A program made the position numbers and the translations under genes. From assembly GCA_026874595.1 (NCBI GenBank), contig CM049320.1:35622214-35686213 (forward strand): DNA of 64,000 nt, in the 5' to 3' direction. Source of the stretch: Sipunculus nudus (lineage: Eukaryota; Annelida; Sipuncula; Golfingiida; Sipunculidae). This document shows, in pieces, positions 44,995 to 55,535 of this stretch; the first letter of the stretch is position 1, and the number at the start of each line of letters is the position of its first letter. Below the pieces are notes generated by a model. That model saw nothing but the letters and a program-made list of their open reading frames with translations, was not told the origin of the DNA and did not search any database.

Positions 44995-45236
44995 GTTTGT
45001 AAGCAATTGAAAACTGCGTGCACAAGCGCATGCGTACACAGTTTTTTTTTAACAACCCGGAGTTGGGAATAAATGTCAGGAAAAATCCAGTAGTCATAAC
45101 CTGATGAAGACATTAAAGCCAATCTCTCAGGTTCAATAACGATATTCCATTTCACCATTATGCCATCGAGGCACCGGGGTTCGAACCCGAGACCTTCAGC
45201 TAAGAAGCCAATCGCCTTAACCACTAAGCTACTAAA
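44995..45236 (-). mobile_element. tRNA-derived SINE
   Basis: The head on the minus strand reads TAGCTTAGTGGTTAAGGCG (A-box) and GGGTTCGAACCCCGG (B-box inside a sound T-arm). The anticodon stem cannot form five pairs, so it is not a working tRNA. Its body runs to about 45000. The 5' end abuts an (ATT)n microsatellite. Confidence 0.6.
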
Positions 45237-45244
45237 TATTATTA

Positions 45245-45290
<46 letters not shown>
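45237..45290. repeat. (ATT)n microsatellite
   Basis: About 17 ATT units with two interruptions, directly next to the SINE head. Confidence 0.97.
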
Positions 45291-45416
45291 ATGTTCAACG
45301 TTGAGCAAATAATTATATAAGACATATATTTTACATTTCATTTCCGTTTTAAATTTGGAGTTATAGGTCAGATTTATCTAATGACTTCCTGATTGGTTTT
45401 CCTGTTTGTTTTCAGA

Positions 45417-45482
45417 TTCAAAAGCAGCGCCTCAGAGGAAAAGAAACTTGGATGAACATTTTCCTTTGGAGTCATTCGGCTA
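45417..45482 (+). CDS. Candidate terminal exon, unknown protein
   Basis: A good acceptor (TTTTCCTGTTTGTTTTCAG) is followed by a frame reading SKAAPQRKRNLDEHFPLESF and Gly before a TAA at 45480-45482. The basic RKR cluster and clean ending are exon-like. No partner exon or family is recognised, and such chance hits are expected in a window this size. Confidence 0.18.
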
Positions 45483-46939
45483 AACCAGCTTTGAATAAAC
45501 TTGATACTGAACAAAAGCAACAGGATATTTTGAGTACATCCGGTTTATATCTGTAAAAGTTTTAAGCAAGCCCCATCCAGATATGTATCCTGTAATTACC
45601 ACCAACATCCATTGGATTTTCCTCTTGTTTTGGGTCATGCGTTCTCGTAGTGTGGTAGGTAAGTATCTTACTGTCTTTATCAAACAGGATAACAGGATCG
45701 TCAAAGCTCTTTATGTTGTTGAGTGCAAATATAACCTAACAGTACCGGTTCTGATATCCACCTATCAGGATCAAATGGTCCAGACATGTATATCAATGTT
45801 CGATCTCACGATAGGTCGGCTATATGTTGTTGCATTTACAGCAACTAACGATGCACCATTTAATTATTGGTCGCACACCTTCATATGAGGTTAAACAATC
45901 AGCCAACCTGGATATAAAGAGTTTTTTTTAAGTAAATATTATGAATGATACAAACGTATGGTTTTTGGGCATTTTCTATAGCCTTTCTTCCATACAACCA
46001 CTGAGATGAACCATGGGGGAACCTTCCTTTACGAACACTTTCCTATTATTAAAGTGGGGAGTTTATTGTGACAGTATATCGGACACGCACCTCAAATTCT
46101 AAACGATGTAATTGATGTTTCATTGATGTCATTTTCAAGGGTTTCGCCGAATAACATTTCATCACTTCAACCTAGTGCGAAAAGCATTGTCATGCGGAAG
46201 CAATAGTTTAACCGCTATATTGACAAAACACATGGACTGTTAGAAGGAAAGGGTCCATTAAGGGTTTAAAATGGGGTTTCTCAGTGTTCCTATACAAAAA
46301 AAAAAACATTTAGTAAAATAAAATAAAAAACAACCTTTTCCATCTAATTAAAACTCTTTCCGATATTGCTTAAAAAATCAATTTTAAAGAATTTTTCTGT
46401 GATGAGGGACATGGCGTTACCACTACATCATGGGTAGTTTACCGAGTGGATTCCCCTTGGTATGAGTATAGTATAGTATATTTGCCTTTTATATTGTATA
46501 TTTGCCTTGTATATTGTGTATTTCCATAGTATATGTGTATTTTTATCATATGTATACTTCTGATATGTTCACTGCTTCCAAGACGCTATAAAAAATCAGT
46601 TCAATATGCTAATTGAGCATCCTAGAACATAGCTTTGTATTATATATACAATTAAAAACAATAAATAACCTCCTTGCCCTGCCCTGTCATGTTCCAGTAG
46701 CGCACGTGTACCCCGACCAATCCTATTGTGCACCCGAGGACAATAGGATCAGTGTCAGTCTTTCACATACCCCCCCCCCCCCCCGCTCCGAATCGCACTA
46801 AGCATAATCTCTTAATCTCGTAAAGTCTCGGCTTTTCAAACCACGCCGTTAGCTTCATTCTAACCACATTCACCTGATGATCGGGTCGCATCCCGTGAAA
46901 CAGAATGTTGTGAATTAACAGTGTTGGTTTTCTTCAGAG

Positions 46940-46940
<1 letters not shown>
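45483..46940. other. Intergenic, no clear feature
   Basis: A 101-codon plus frame (45583-45888) overlaps a 74-codon minus frame; neither shows a domain. A GTATA/TTGCC short tandem motif lies at about 46460-46545, and poly-C at about 46770-46784. Confidence 0.4.

Positions 46941-46991
<51 letters not shown>
46941..46991. repeat. (TA)n microsatellite
   Basis: Uninterrupted TA run. Confidence 0.97.
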
Positions 46992-46994
<3 letters not shown>

Positions 46995-47415
46995 AGTGGG
47001 ACAAAAAGTGAACCGACATTTCTGTGTATACCCTTTCCATCTATAAACAATGAACCATCATGGCTATTCATATATATATGTGTGTGTGTTCAACCTTTTG
47101 GAAGTCTCTGCTGATCATTACCAAGATGTAGAATTCACAGCACAGGATCAATGATATTTATCCTAAGGACTGTACCTTAATTTTTTTTCAGAACATCTGT
47201 TGATAAGAACAAGTAGAGGGAAAATTAATAACTAGTGATAAAGATCATTGACGCTGCAGATGTTCGTACCGATTAGTGCCTGGTGAAATATCGGTTTTTT
47301 TCTTATCAGTCGCCGTAATTATCGGCTGTATTTGGTGAAAATGTGAGGGTTTGATAATTAAAATGCTGCTCTCAAAAGGCAATTTATTACTCTGAAACAG
47401 ATCCTCAGGTATATC

Positions 47416-47517
47416 CAGTAAAACCCCGCTAACGCGACCAGCTGCGGGACTAGGCAAAGTGGTCGTGGTAGCGGGGTGGTCGTGTTAACGAGGTGGTCGT
47501 TATGCGGGAGTTCACTG
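47416..47517 (+). mobile_element. Short pogo/Tigger-like MITE
   Basis: About 102 bp with inverted ends: left CAGTAAAACCCCGCTAACGC, right (inverted) CAGTGAACTCCCGCATAACG. The interior is a string of GGTGGTCGT / GCGGGG motifs. The 'CAGTRAAACC..G.TAACG' style is that of pogo/Tigger non-autonomous elements. A clean TA target duplication is not visible, so the class is tentative. Confidence 0.5.
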
Positions 47518-47655
47518 AATATGTGAGGTTTGAAATGCAAGTTTGTTTCAGATTATCATTTTTTACATTTTTCTATAAAGTAAGCATAGGTTCAGAAACT
47601 AGTTAATTTAGGAATGTTGAAAGCCTGTAAAGATCAACACATTTACAAAGCACAC

Positions 47656-48074
47656 TGTTAAGAGGTGCACACAAAAGCGGACCGAACTGCCACGCTAGTG
47701 AAGCTTGCGGTTGGAACGCCGGACATGTGCGCCATCGACTCGGATTCAACTCCTGCAGCGGCCCAGTATTTTCCCCTGACAACTTTGTCTTGGTAACAAA
47801 ATGGGGGCTCGTCCAATGTGACGGTAAACGTTGTGGCCCAAGGAATAAGCTCACCAAAGTGTGACTCCTTGGATAATTAGTCTTGTTCTAATAGCAGAAC
47901 GCCCTTAAGAGGGGGTGTGTAACAGGGTGCACATAAAAGCGGATCGAACTGCCTCGCTGGTGAAGCTTGCTTTTCGAGCCAAGCGGTTAGAACGCCGGAT
48001 ATGTGCGCCACCGACTTGAGTGCGAATCCGGGATCGGCCAAATGTATTCCCCTGAACAATTTGTCTCCGTAACA
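47656..48074 (+). mobile_element. TRIM: 419-bp terminal-repeat retrotransposon in miniature
   Basis: A non-coding mini LTR retrotransposon, necessarily mobilised by proteins of another element. The two LTRs are 47656-47798 (143 bp) and 47918-48074 (157 bp). Both start TGT and end GTAACA, align end to end, and differ by one 14-bp deletion plus scattered substitutions. Three bases after the left LTR comes TGGGGGCTCGTCC (47802-47814), complementary to the 3' end of tRNA-Pro as in classical retroviral primer sites. AAGAGGGGG (47907-47915), a polypurine tract, lies two bases before the right LTR. The internal region is only 119 bp. ACAC flanks both sides (47652-47655, 48075-48078), fitting a 4-bp target duplication. 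Each LTR also holds a tRNA-like unit. Confidence 0.8.
47975..48037 (+). promoter_or_regulatory. tRNA-like A/B boxes inside the TRIM right LTR
   Basis: GAGCCAAGCGGTTAGAACGCC resembles a tRNA A-box region, and GAGTGCGAATCC about 44 bp on resembles a B-box (GGTTCGAATCC). Spacing fits a type 2 Pol III promoter. The left LTR has lost the A-box half through its 14-bp deletion. Transcription is inferred only. Confidence 0.45.
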
Positions 48075-48499
48075 ACACATGTACTATTTTGTATAGTTAA
48101 GCGATAAGTTTAATCGCTTTCCAATTAAATCTTATGTTAAACAAATTTGTACTTCATATTATGTACATTACACGTTCTAATCCGTCTAAATTGTGGAAAT
48201 ATCAGTTAACAAATTAAATGAATATCAAGGTTATGTGCTTGATATATTTGATATTTTGATCATGGAATGAAATCATAAAAATATAGTCCATTAAGATATC
48301 AAAATATAAGCGAACATAATTGATGATGCCGAAAGGTGGTCTGCAAAATATATATATACTTAAAAAAACAAGCTTATTGCTTGTTCTGACAGGTGTTCAT
48401 GTAGGGGCATGAGGCATGAGTTTATAGCATTGATGGCTGCTCTAGGTCTAGAATGTCAAATGTCAAGCGAGCTCACATTTTCGGCTGCGGCTTTACCTG
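48075..48499. other. Intergenic, no clear feature
   Basis: AT-rich spacer between the TRIM and the CT tract. Nothing recognisable. Confidence 0.4.
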
Positions 48500-48503
48500 G
48501 AAT

Positions 48504-48512
48504 CTCTCTCTC

Positions 48513-48546
<34 letters not shown>
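48504..48546. repeat. (CT)n microsatellite
   Basis: CT run with a few GT interruptions, immediately left of the Harbinger-type MITE. Confidence 0.95.
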
Positions 48547-48547
<1 letters not shown>

Positions 48548-48549
48548 TA

Positions 48550-48906
48550 GGGTGCTTTTCCATGTGCGCGGCATAAACTGCCGCGCGTCAAACGCATGCG
48601 TTTGCCGCGCGTTCAGTCTTTTCCATGTGAGCGTTTTGTATGCGTTTGCCGCGCGGCAATCGCATGCCTTGCTGACACAGCTGAACGGACTTAAACATAC
48701 TAGTACGGGGAAACCCCACATATGACGTCATATAGGCGGAATTCCCATATGTTTGCCGCTTGGCAAACGTAGAAATCCAGCACTGCTGGATTCCAAAACT
48801 GACGCGTGCGTTTGCCGCGCGGCAATCGCTTACATGGAAATATCACATGACTTTTTATCTGGTTGGATTTTCGCCGCGCGGCAGCCGCGTACATGGATAA
48901 GCACCC
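48550..48906 (+). mobile_element. PIF/Harbinger-type MITE (357 bp)
   Basis: Terminal inverted repeats GGGTGCTTTTCCATGTGCG and (inverted right end) GGGTGCTTATCCATGTACG match at 21 of 23 positions. A perfect TTA duplication flanks it (48547-48549, 48907-48909). Both the GGG...CCC ends and the TTA/TAA target are typical of PIF/Harbinger elements. A second, inner pair of the CCATGT terminal motif lies at 48618 and 48831. The interior carries several palindromes: TGCCGCGCGGCA at 48647-48658 and 48813-48824, plus TTTGCC..GGCAAA near 48751. No transposase. The CpG-rich interior is sharply different from the flanks. Confidence 0.85.
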
Positions 48907-48949
48907 TTAAACGATGGCATTTCATGAACAGCTACATAACTGTTTATTT

Positions 48950-49455
48950 TAGCTGCCCTGACAGTGAGTCATCTTTGCTAGTCTTTTAGACTCTGCCCCG
49001 GTGGCAAATCACATAGTGTTCATAGTGTTCACAGTGACGTAAGGTTTCAGCTTATCTGGTTGAAAGTCATCTGTGATATATCGATCACTCTTTATCCGTC
49101 TGCCTCTCCGTCTGTCGGTTAACAAGGCAAAAAGCGTAAATGCTGAACCTGGAATCTTATAACTTTATATCTGATGAGGATTATAAAAAATCTCACAAGA
49201 ATTAGATCACTGCGACCTATGTATTATTTATTGAGCTATCGGACCTGATATTGCACCCCAGAAAATAAGAAGAAAAAAAACCCCACAAAAGCTGCACTAT
49301 CAGAATAACTAATGCATTGACTGCTATAGTTATTTCGAAGCATATTGATCATGGGATGGTTTATCAGTTCCTGAAGATTCGTGGCGCCAAGTTTATTCTT
49401 TTCTCATTTTTACGAATTTTTCTATATTGTTGAGATATAAATTGGTAATATTATC
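48950..49455 (+). repeat. Family B repeat, single copy
   Basis: GTGAGTCATCT head, CCGTCTGTCGGTTAACAAGGC, CCTGGAATCTTAT, CACTGCGACC, GAGCTATCGG and a decayed GTGGCGCC palindrome half near 49381. Confidence 0.6.
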
Positions 49456-49655
49456 ATACGGTCTCAGGCCCCTCCAGTCCTGTTATTATTATTACCATTA
49501 TTATTAGAATCCGGCATTAGGCCGCTATAGTCCTTTAATTATTATCATGGGACCTCAAGCCCCTCAAGTTTTATTTTTATACTATAGTTCTACTATAGTA
49601 TATTGGTTCTGCTATAGTCCTTTCTTTATTATATGGGGCCTAAAACCCTCCCCAT

Positions 49656-49682
49656 CCCAGTTATTATTATTATTATTATTAT

Positions 49683-49723
<41 letters not shown>
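49656..49723. repeat. (ATT)n and (AGT)n compound microsatellite
   Basis: An ATT run at about 49661-49684 passes into a GTA/AGT run up to 49722. Confidence 0.95.
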
Positions 49724-50047
49724 TTTGGCCAGACCCACACCAAAATCTAATCGATTCTTCATTTTCCCATTCCCTAGGTGTCCTGAAAATCTAATAGGAT
49801 TCCTTTCCCGATTGCATGAGATATGTTCAGAATATGCACACAAACAAACACAGACAAAATATTCCCTGAATACGGAAGCAGTTTTGAAATTATAATATAA
49901 TAATTTGTCTCTATTACTGACAATTAGTGAAAATAATTTATTTCGAGATTTCGAAGTGTTATGCTCCTAAACAATGTTCATGTACATGATTTCAGGAATG
50001 CATAACTTTTAGTTCAAAAGAATAATCGAAGTCTTATATATATCATA
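49724..50047. other. Intergenic, no clear feature
   Basis: Nothing supported. Confidence 0.4.
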
Positions 50048-50590
50048 CCGTATTTCCTTGAATAGATGCCCTTGCGTTTATTTTTTGCAGACCCTGCTTT
50101 CACCCGACGACTTAAAAAGGCCGACTTCTGTTTAAGGCCGGCGTTTATTAAGAAAATATATGCGGCTAATCAGACAAACTTAAACAAATTGAACACACCG
50201 AAACAATAAACCAGCCGGTCATGCGGTACTAATTTTACCAAGCTTGACAGCAGTAACAGTGTTAGCTTTATAGTGGACGAATCGGGAATATTTTGTGTCC
50301 CTCATGGAAACAGGCATTCGCGTAAGAAAAAAAAATGATACATAGAAGAATTAAACATATTATCAATACAAAACAAACCGAAATTCATACAACAATCTAT
50401 GGTCAATTTGACCGGTATATGTACCAATGCACCAATTATAGTGAAGGGAAAAGACATCGGGCGGCAAACATTGAAACTACTCTAACACCGGGCCTGTGAA
50501 CAAGACCGGCGTCTGTTTAAGGCCGGCGTTTATTTATTGTTTTTTTTTTTTTTTTTTTTTTTTTGGGGGGGGGGGGGGCATTATTTTGCC
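50048..50590 (+). repeat. Dispersed DNA-transposon-like repeat, left end intact
   Basis: Left end TACCGTATTTCCTTGAATAG. The interior repeats CTGTTTAAGGCCGGCGTTTA twice (about 50129 and 50514). The right end is replaced by poly-T then poly-G (50541-50578), so terminal inversion cannot be confirmed. The layout resembles a repeat type that I recall from several invertebrate genomes; the class is not assigned. Confidence 0.4.
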
Positions 50591-50619
50591 TAAAATAATG
50601 CGACTAAATAAGGTAGGCG

Positions 50620-51780
50620 ACTTTTTTTAAGCCTGAAACATGAAATTAGGCACTGCGACCTATATTCTCTGAGCTACAGGGCTCGTTTGTGTAGCCTAGA
50701 ATAATTATAAATTTGTTACAAAACCTCGATTTCTCGAAAATTATTGCACTGAATGCCATGATTTCAGCGTAGTTGATTGATCATGGCCAGATTCCGTAAC
50801 TGCTTCAGGCTCGTATAGCCACGTCTTATGTTTTCAATCTCTTTCTATTGTTTAACCCTCAACTGACAGCAAACGTGTTAGTTTCTCAGTCTTCGTTTCA
50901 TATAGTGTGCTTCTTTTGTTTTGTTTATATTCATTATGACTAGCATTATCAATTCCTGTCGACTGGTGGCGCCACCTGATTTTTGAAAAAAAAAAAATTA
51001 ACACATTCCCACCCCTTTTGAGACTGAAAAATCAAATCAATTGTATCGTTTTTTTTTTTCTTAGGCCAGCTGAATGAAAGTAATCTGAGCTATAGTGATC
51101 AGCATTTGTCCGTCGTCCGTCCGTCTCTCCGTTAACCAGGCACAAATCGTAACCTTAAGACCTAGAAATTTCTAATTTGACATTCAGGGAGACCCATGAC
51201 AAATCTCCATGGAAACCTGAAATTAGGTCTCTGTTGTACATATCGTCCGGGCTATGGGGCTCAACAAAACTCCCCAGAATAATTAAAAATTTGATACAAA
51301 AGCTTCAGTATCTGAACAACTGATGCTTTGATCACCATTATTCTTTGCTTGTGTAGTCATGATTGAGTGTTTCATCATTTCTTGAAGACTGGGTGCGCCA
51401 CTTGGATTTATCGAATTTTTACGCATTATTCTCTATTTTTGAGACCTTCAAAGATGTGGCCGTTCGTAACAGGGCACAAATCTTAAGCATTAGACCTGGA
51501 ATCTTCTGACTTGACATCCGGGGAGGTCCATGAAAAATCCCAAAAGCTCAAGTACCTGAACAACTAATGCATTGATCATCGTGATCCTTTGCAGGCATAT
51601 TCATCAGGGAGTGTTTCATCAGTTCCTGCAGACTGGTGGCGCCATCTGATTTTTTTCCAAATTTAATGCATTTTCTCTCTATTTTTAAGACCTTCATTTT
51701 TTTACACTTCTTTCACTATTTTTGGGACCTTTAAATATGTGGTTGTCCGTTAACAGGGCATATTTACAAATTTCATGAAC
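50620..51780 (+). repeat. Family B tandem units, block 1
   Basis: Three or so units of about 340 bp. Landmarks are GTTAACCAGGCAC near 51119, TAACAGGGCAC near 51466 and GTTAACAGGGCA near 51747, with CCTAGAAATTTCT / CCTGGAATCTTCT, GAAATTAGGTCTCTGTT and the palindromes GGTGGCGCCACC (50965-50976) and GGTGGCGCCATC (about 51635). Preceded by a TCCGTCGTCCGTCCGTC tract near 51107. Confidence 0.85.
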
Positions 51781-52419
51781 ATTTTGTCGTTTTTATCAGG
51801 TCATACCTTCGACTTAATTTCACTGAAATGCTACCTCGGGCATATCACTGGGATGCAGTGTTTCCTTTTATATCATTATTACGCTTAAGCTATGCATTTC
51901 TCATCATTGTGTACGTAACCACCTCGAAAAGCTCCTGTTAGCTCAGTTCTTGGTTTTTTTTTCTTTATTTCCGTTGTAGATGCAGATTTGTTTTATGTCC
52001 CAGTGTAAACAATCAGTATGCTCTATTTGATAAGTAAATACCTATCAGTTATTTCATCAACCATACTTTTCCTGTCATTATCGCTATTACATCTGGTTAT
52101 TGTGTGTTTTGTCATCTAGAACCCAGTCCTAGTCACCGGTCAGACTTGCCTGATTTACATGGTTATTAAATGTTATGAAAAACGTATATACGTATCCTTC
52201 TTCAAATAACATACTGATGCATAGCTTGTCCGTATGTTTTCAGCTCAGCTGACTTCGGGTCATGGTTATTTTAAGCGATGAGGAAATACAAAGCGCACGA
52301 TCGCCAAACATTTCACGGAGCAGAAATGATATCATTTTGACCCATTAATGCTTTGCTTAACTAAGTATATGTAGATCTGCAGAGTTCCATTCCGGTTTCG
52401 GACTACGTGACAAGGGCTT
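51781..52419. other. Gap between family B blocks, no clear feature
   Basis: Unique-looking AT-rich DNA without open frames. Confidence 0.4.
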
Positions 52420-52695
52420 ATATCTGATCTATCCTGGTACTAACCAGGTTTGGTATATCACTCCTGTGGGCCCTGGGTGTGTGTGATTCCCATTACTGAG
52501 TCATAACACCGAGGAACCCCTGAAAGGCACACTCGTTTGTGAGTGAAACACGACTGATGGACACAGTCTCCCCTTTGGGCCTGCAGAGCGCTCACCCTGG
52601 GTGGGGGCCCACCGCCTCGACTAAGATTCGAACTCACGATTTCCCGGCTTTGAGTCCTGCGCTCTACCCCTGAGCCACGGAAGCCTCATTTTCGC
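52420..52695 (-). mobile_element. tRNA-derived SINE between family B blocks
   Basis: The head on the minus strand is an A-box-like GTGGCTCAGGGGTAGAGCGC and a B-box-like GAGTTCGAATCTT, with tRNA-like spacing. The body toward lower coordinates holds CACCCTGGGTGGGGGCCCAC and GACTGATGGACACAGTC. It is a third SINE with the same orientation as those at 23.6 and 45.1 kb but a different body. Confidence 0.6.
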
Positions 52696-52829
52696 CTCAT
52701 TTAATCGCACCTCAGTAAGCCACAGATGAACCCACCTGTTGTGCTTATCTGCTCATGAAAACTTATTGGGTCGAATATTCCATTTGTAAGGGCCTTTGCC
52801 TTTTAGGGACTGCTTTCCACCTTTTTTAG

Positions 52830-54740
52830 CTCAGATGACTGTGAGTCATCTGAGTTATAGCGATCACCCTTTGTCCTTCGTCCGTCCGGCCGTCCGGCTA
52901 TCTGTCCGTTAACAGGGCACAAATCGTAACCGCTGGACCTGGAATCTTCTTACTTGGCATCCCGGGAGGTCCATGAAAATTCTCCATGAAAACCTGGAAA
53001 TAGTTCTCTGTTGCCCATATTCTTTGAGCTATTGGGCTTCGAAGTACCCCCCCCCCCCAGAATAATGGAAAATTCGATACAAAAGCTCAAGTATTTGAAC
53101 AACTAACGCATTCATCACCATTATTATTTGCACAGATATTGATCATGGAATGTTTCAGTTTCTGCAGACTGGTAGCGCTACCTGTTTATTTTTTATTTTT
53201 ACGATTTTTTTCTCTATTTTTTAGACCTCTTTAGATGCAGTCATCTGTTAACAGATGAAAATCCCCCTAAATAATGGTATATTTGATACAAAAGTTCAAG
53301 TATATGAGCAACTAATGCATTGATCACCATGATTCTTTGCATGGACATTGGTCATGAAATGTTTCATCACTTTCTGCAAACCGGTGGCGCCACCTGTATT
53401 TTTTACGATTTTTTTCTCTATTTTTGAGACCTCTTAAGATGCGTTTATATTTTAACAGGCCACAAATCCTAAGGACTAGACCTAGAACCTTCTATCTTGA
53501 CATGCGGGAAGGCCCATGAAAAGTCTCTATGAAAACCTGGAATAAGGTCTCTGTTACCCAGATTCTTTGAACTATGGGACTCCGAAGTACCCCCCGAATA
53601 ATGGGAAATTTGTTACAAAGGCTCAAATACCTGAACAACTATTGCATTGATCACCATGATTCTTTGCATGGATATTGATCATGGAGTGATTCATCAGTTT
53701 TTGCTGACCGGTGCGCCACCTGTATTTTTTTCGATTTTTTACATTTTTTTCTATATTTTTGAAACCCTAAAAGATGCATTCATATGTTAAAAGGGCACAT
53801 AATGTAACCACTGGACCTAGAATCTTCTGTCATGACACGCAGGGGCCATTAAAAGTCTCCTTAGAAACCTGGAATTAGGTCTCTGTTACCCATATTCTTC
53901 ATGCTTAGTGCTTTCAAGTATCCCTAAGAACAACTAAAAAGTTGATCCAAAATCTCTAGTATCTCAACAAATGGTTCATTGATTGCAATGATCCTCTGCA
54001 TGCATATTCATCATGGGGTGTTTCATCAAGTCCTGTTGACTTGTGGCGCCACCTGTATTTTATTCGATTTTATTATGACTTTTTTTTTCTATTTTTGAGC
54101 CTTTCAAAGAATGCAGTTATCTGTTAACAGGGCACAATAGGTGTCCATTGGACCTAGAATCTTCTATCTTAAAATGCTGGAAAGACAAAAATATCTCCGT
54201 GGAAACCTGAAATTAGGTCTCGGTTACCAATATGCTCTGAGCTATAGGGCTCAGTAGACCCCCCAAGAATAACTTAAAATTTGATACAAAACTCTAGTAT
54301 CTCAACAAATTGTGCAATGCTTGCCATGATTCTTTGCATGCATATTCATCATGAAGTGTTTCATCAGTTCTTACAGACTGGTGGCGCCATCTGATTTTTT
54401 TCCAATTTTAATGCATTTTCTCTCTATTTTTAAGACCTTCAAAGATGCGGTCGTCTGTTAACAGGGCAGGTCAATGAAAATAATTGGAAACCTGAAATAA
54501 GGTCTCTGTTACCCATATTCTCTGAGCTATGGGGCTTATTGAAAATTTGATATGAAACTAGGGCACAAATTATAACCACTGGACCTAAATTCTTCAACTT
54601 AAAATCCAGGGAGGTCCACGTAAAATCTCCTTGGAAACATGAAATTAGATCCCTGTTACCCATATTCTATGAGCGATGGGCTTATAAGCACACCCCAGAA
54701 TATTTGAAAATTCGATACCAATGTAGGGCACAAATCAGAA
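52830..54740 (+). repeat. Family B tandem array, block 2 (about 337-bp period)
   Basis: Opens with a perfect 11-bp-arm hairpin, CTCAGATGACT-GTG-AGTCATCTGAG (52830-52854), then a GTCCGTCCGGCCGTCCGG tract. GTTAACAGG-type unit starts occur near 52907, 53246 (shortened unit), 53449, 53783, 54122 and 54457. Each unit has GACCTAGAATCTTCT, GAAATTAGGTCTCTGTTACC, TTTGATACAAAAG, CACCATGATTCTTTGCATG and the palindrome GGTGGCGCCACC or variants. Short frames along it are artefacts. Confidence 0.9.
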
Positions 54741-55200
54741 TCTTCTCTGGCTAATGTTTCTGACAACGTTTGGATGTCGAATAATTCGGTGTCCGGCGAA
54801 CTCTGACAGTACTCCAGTTGATGTAGACGTTACCATGGACCAGCAAATAGTGTTTAGGAATGTCCTACATGACTTTTGCGTTCTCTGGTTCACGCACCTG
54901 CACTTACATCTTGCGATCCGTGGTATACATGCTCGTGGCCTGCTCATAAAAAAGTAAACCCTTCAGTCCATAAAACGTTTGGAAAATGAGGTTCAGTTCT
55001 ATCCACCCAGTAATGTAACCATCAATCCTGAAGAAAAACTGAAATTCTCTACCGATTCTGTTAATGACGTATTCTGGAAATCCGCTGCAGTTAACTGCAA
55101 TATGAGCATCACCGATTCTTCCACTTTTACATGGTTGTTTATATACTCAGTTAGGATCCTTTATTATTTTTGAAATGCATAACCCGCAGCATTGATTCGA
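54741..55200. other. Possibly Gypsy-derived, unrecognised
   Basis: Lies downstream, on the minus strand, of the Gag remnant at 55.2-55.5 kb. Overlapping 64-74 codon frames on both strands (54735-54957) show no domain that I can name. Confidence 0.3.
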
Positions 55201-55209
55201 AGCCTACCT

Positions 55210-55535
55210 GCACCAAATCCATCCCTGGGCCGTGGCGTAACCCTTCCATCGATGTAAATCTGCATCCAGTTCATCATTTTCTCGTCAAATAACTACAACC
55301 TAGCTACACCAGTCTCTTTAAAATAACACCAGTTCCAAAGGCTGGGGAGAGTGCAGGCTCTTTTTCTCTTCGTATCTGGTCCTCTTTTCTCCGGGGCTAC
55401 TTCTTATTCCAGGAGCACCTTCGCCTCACGCTGCTGGACCTTCTCATCTCGAATAAAAGCTCGTACATCTGTTCCTGCCAAGCGTGCTATTTTGCTCAAT
55501 TCAAGGATCGCCTCTGACTTCGCTGCCATAGCCAT
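55210..55535 (-). pseudogene. Second Gypsy Gag remnant
   Basis: A start codon at 55533-55535 opens MAMAAKSEAILELSKIARLA, then a charged RAFIRDEKVQQREAKVLLE stretch ending at a TAA (about 55404-55406). After it the frame continues in the same charged style. Farther on, at 55210-55281, another frame reads ENDELDADLHRWKGYATAQGW, which matches the D-L-D-x-Y-L-x-R-F-E-R-Y style of Ty3/Gypsy Gag. The decay and the separate frames mark it as dead. It differs from the Gag at 31 kb and is a separate insertion. Confidence 0.5.

Noticed and set aside
45120-45236. A functional tRNA gene on the minus strand
   Set aside because: The T-arm is sound but the anticodon stem is broken and a SINE body follows.
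47656-48074. Two tandem tRNA-derived SINEs
   Set aside because: Shared TGT...GTAACA ends, a primer site after the first copy, a polypurine tract before the second, and the ACAC flanks fit a TRIM better.
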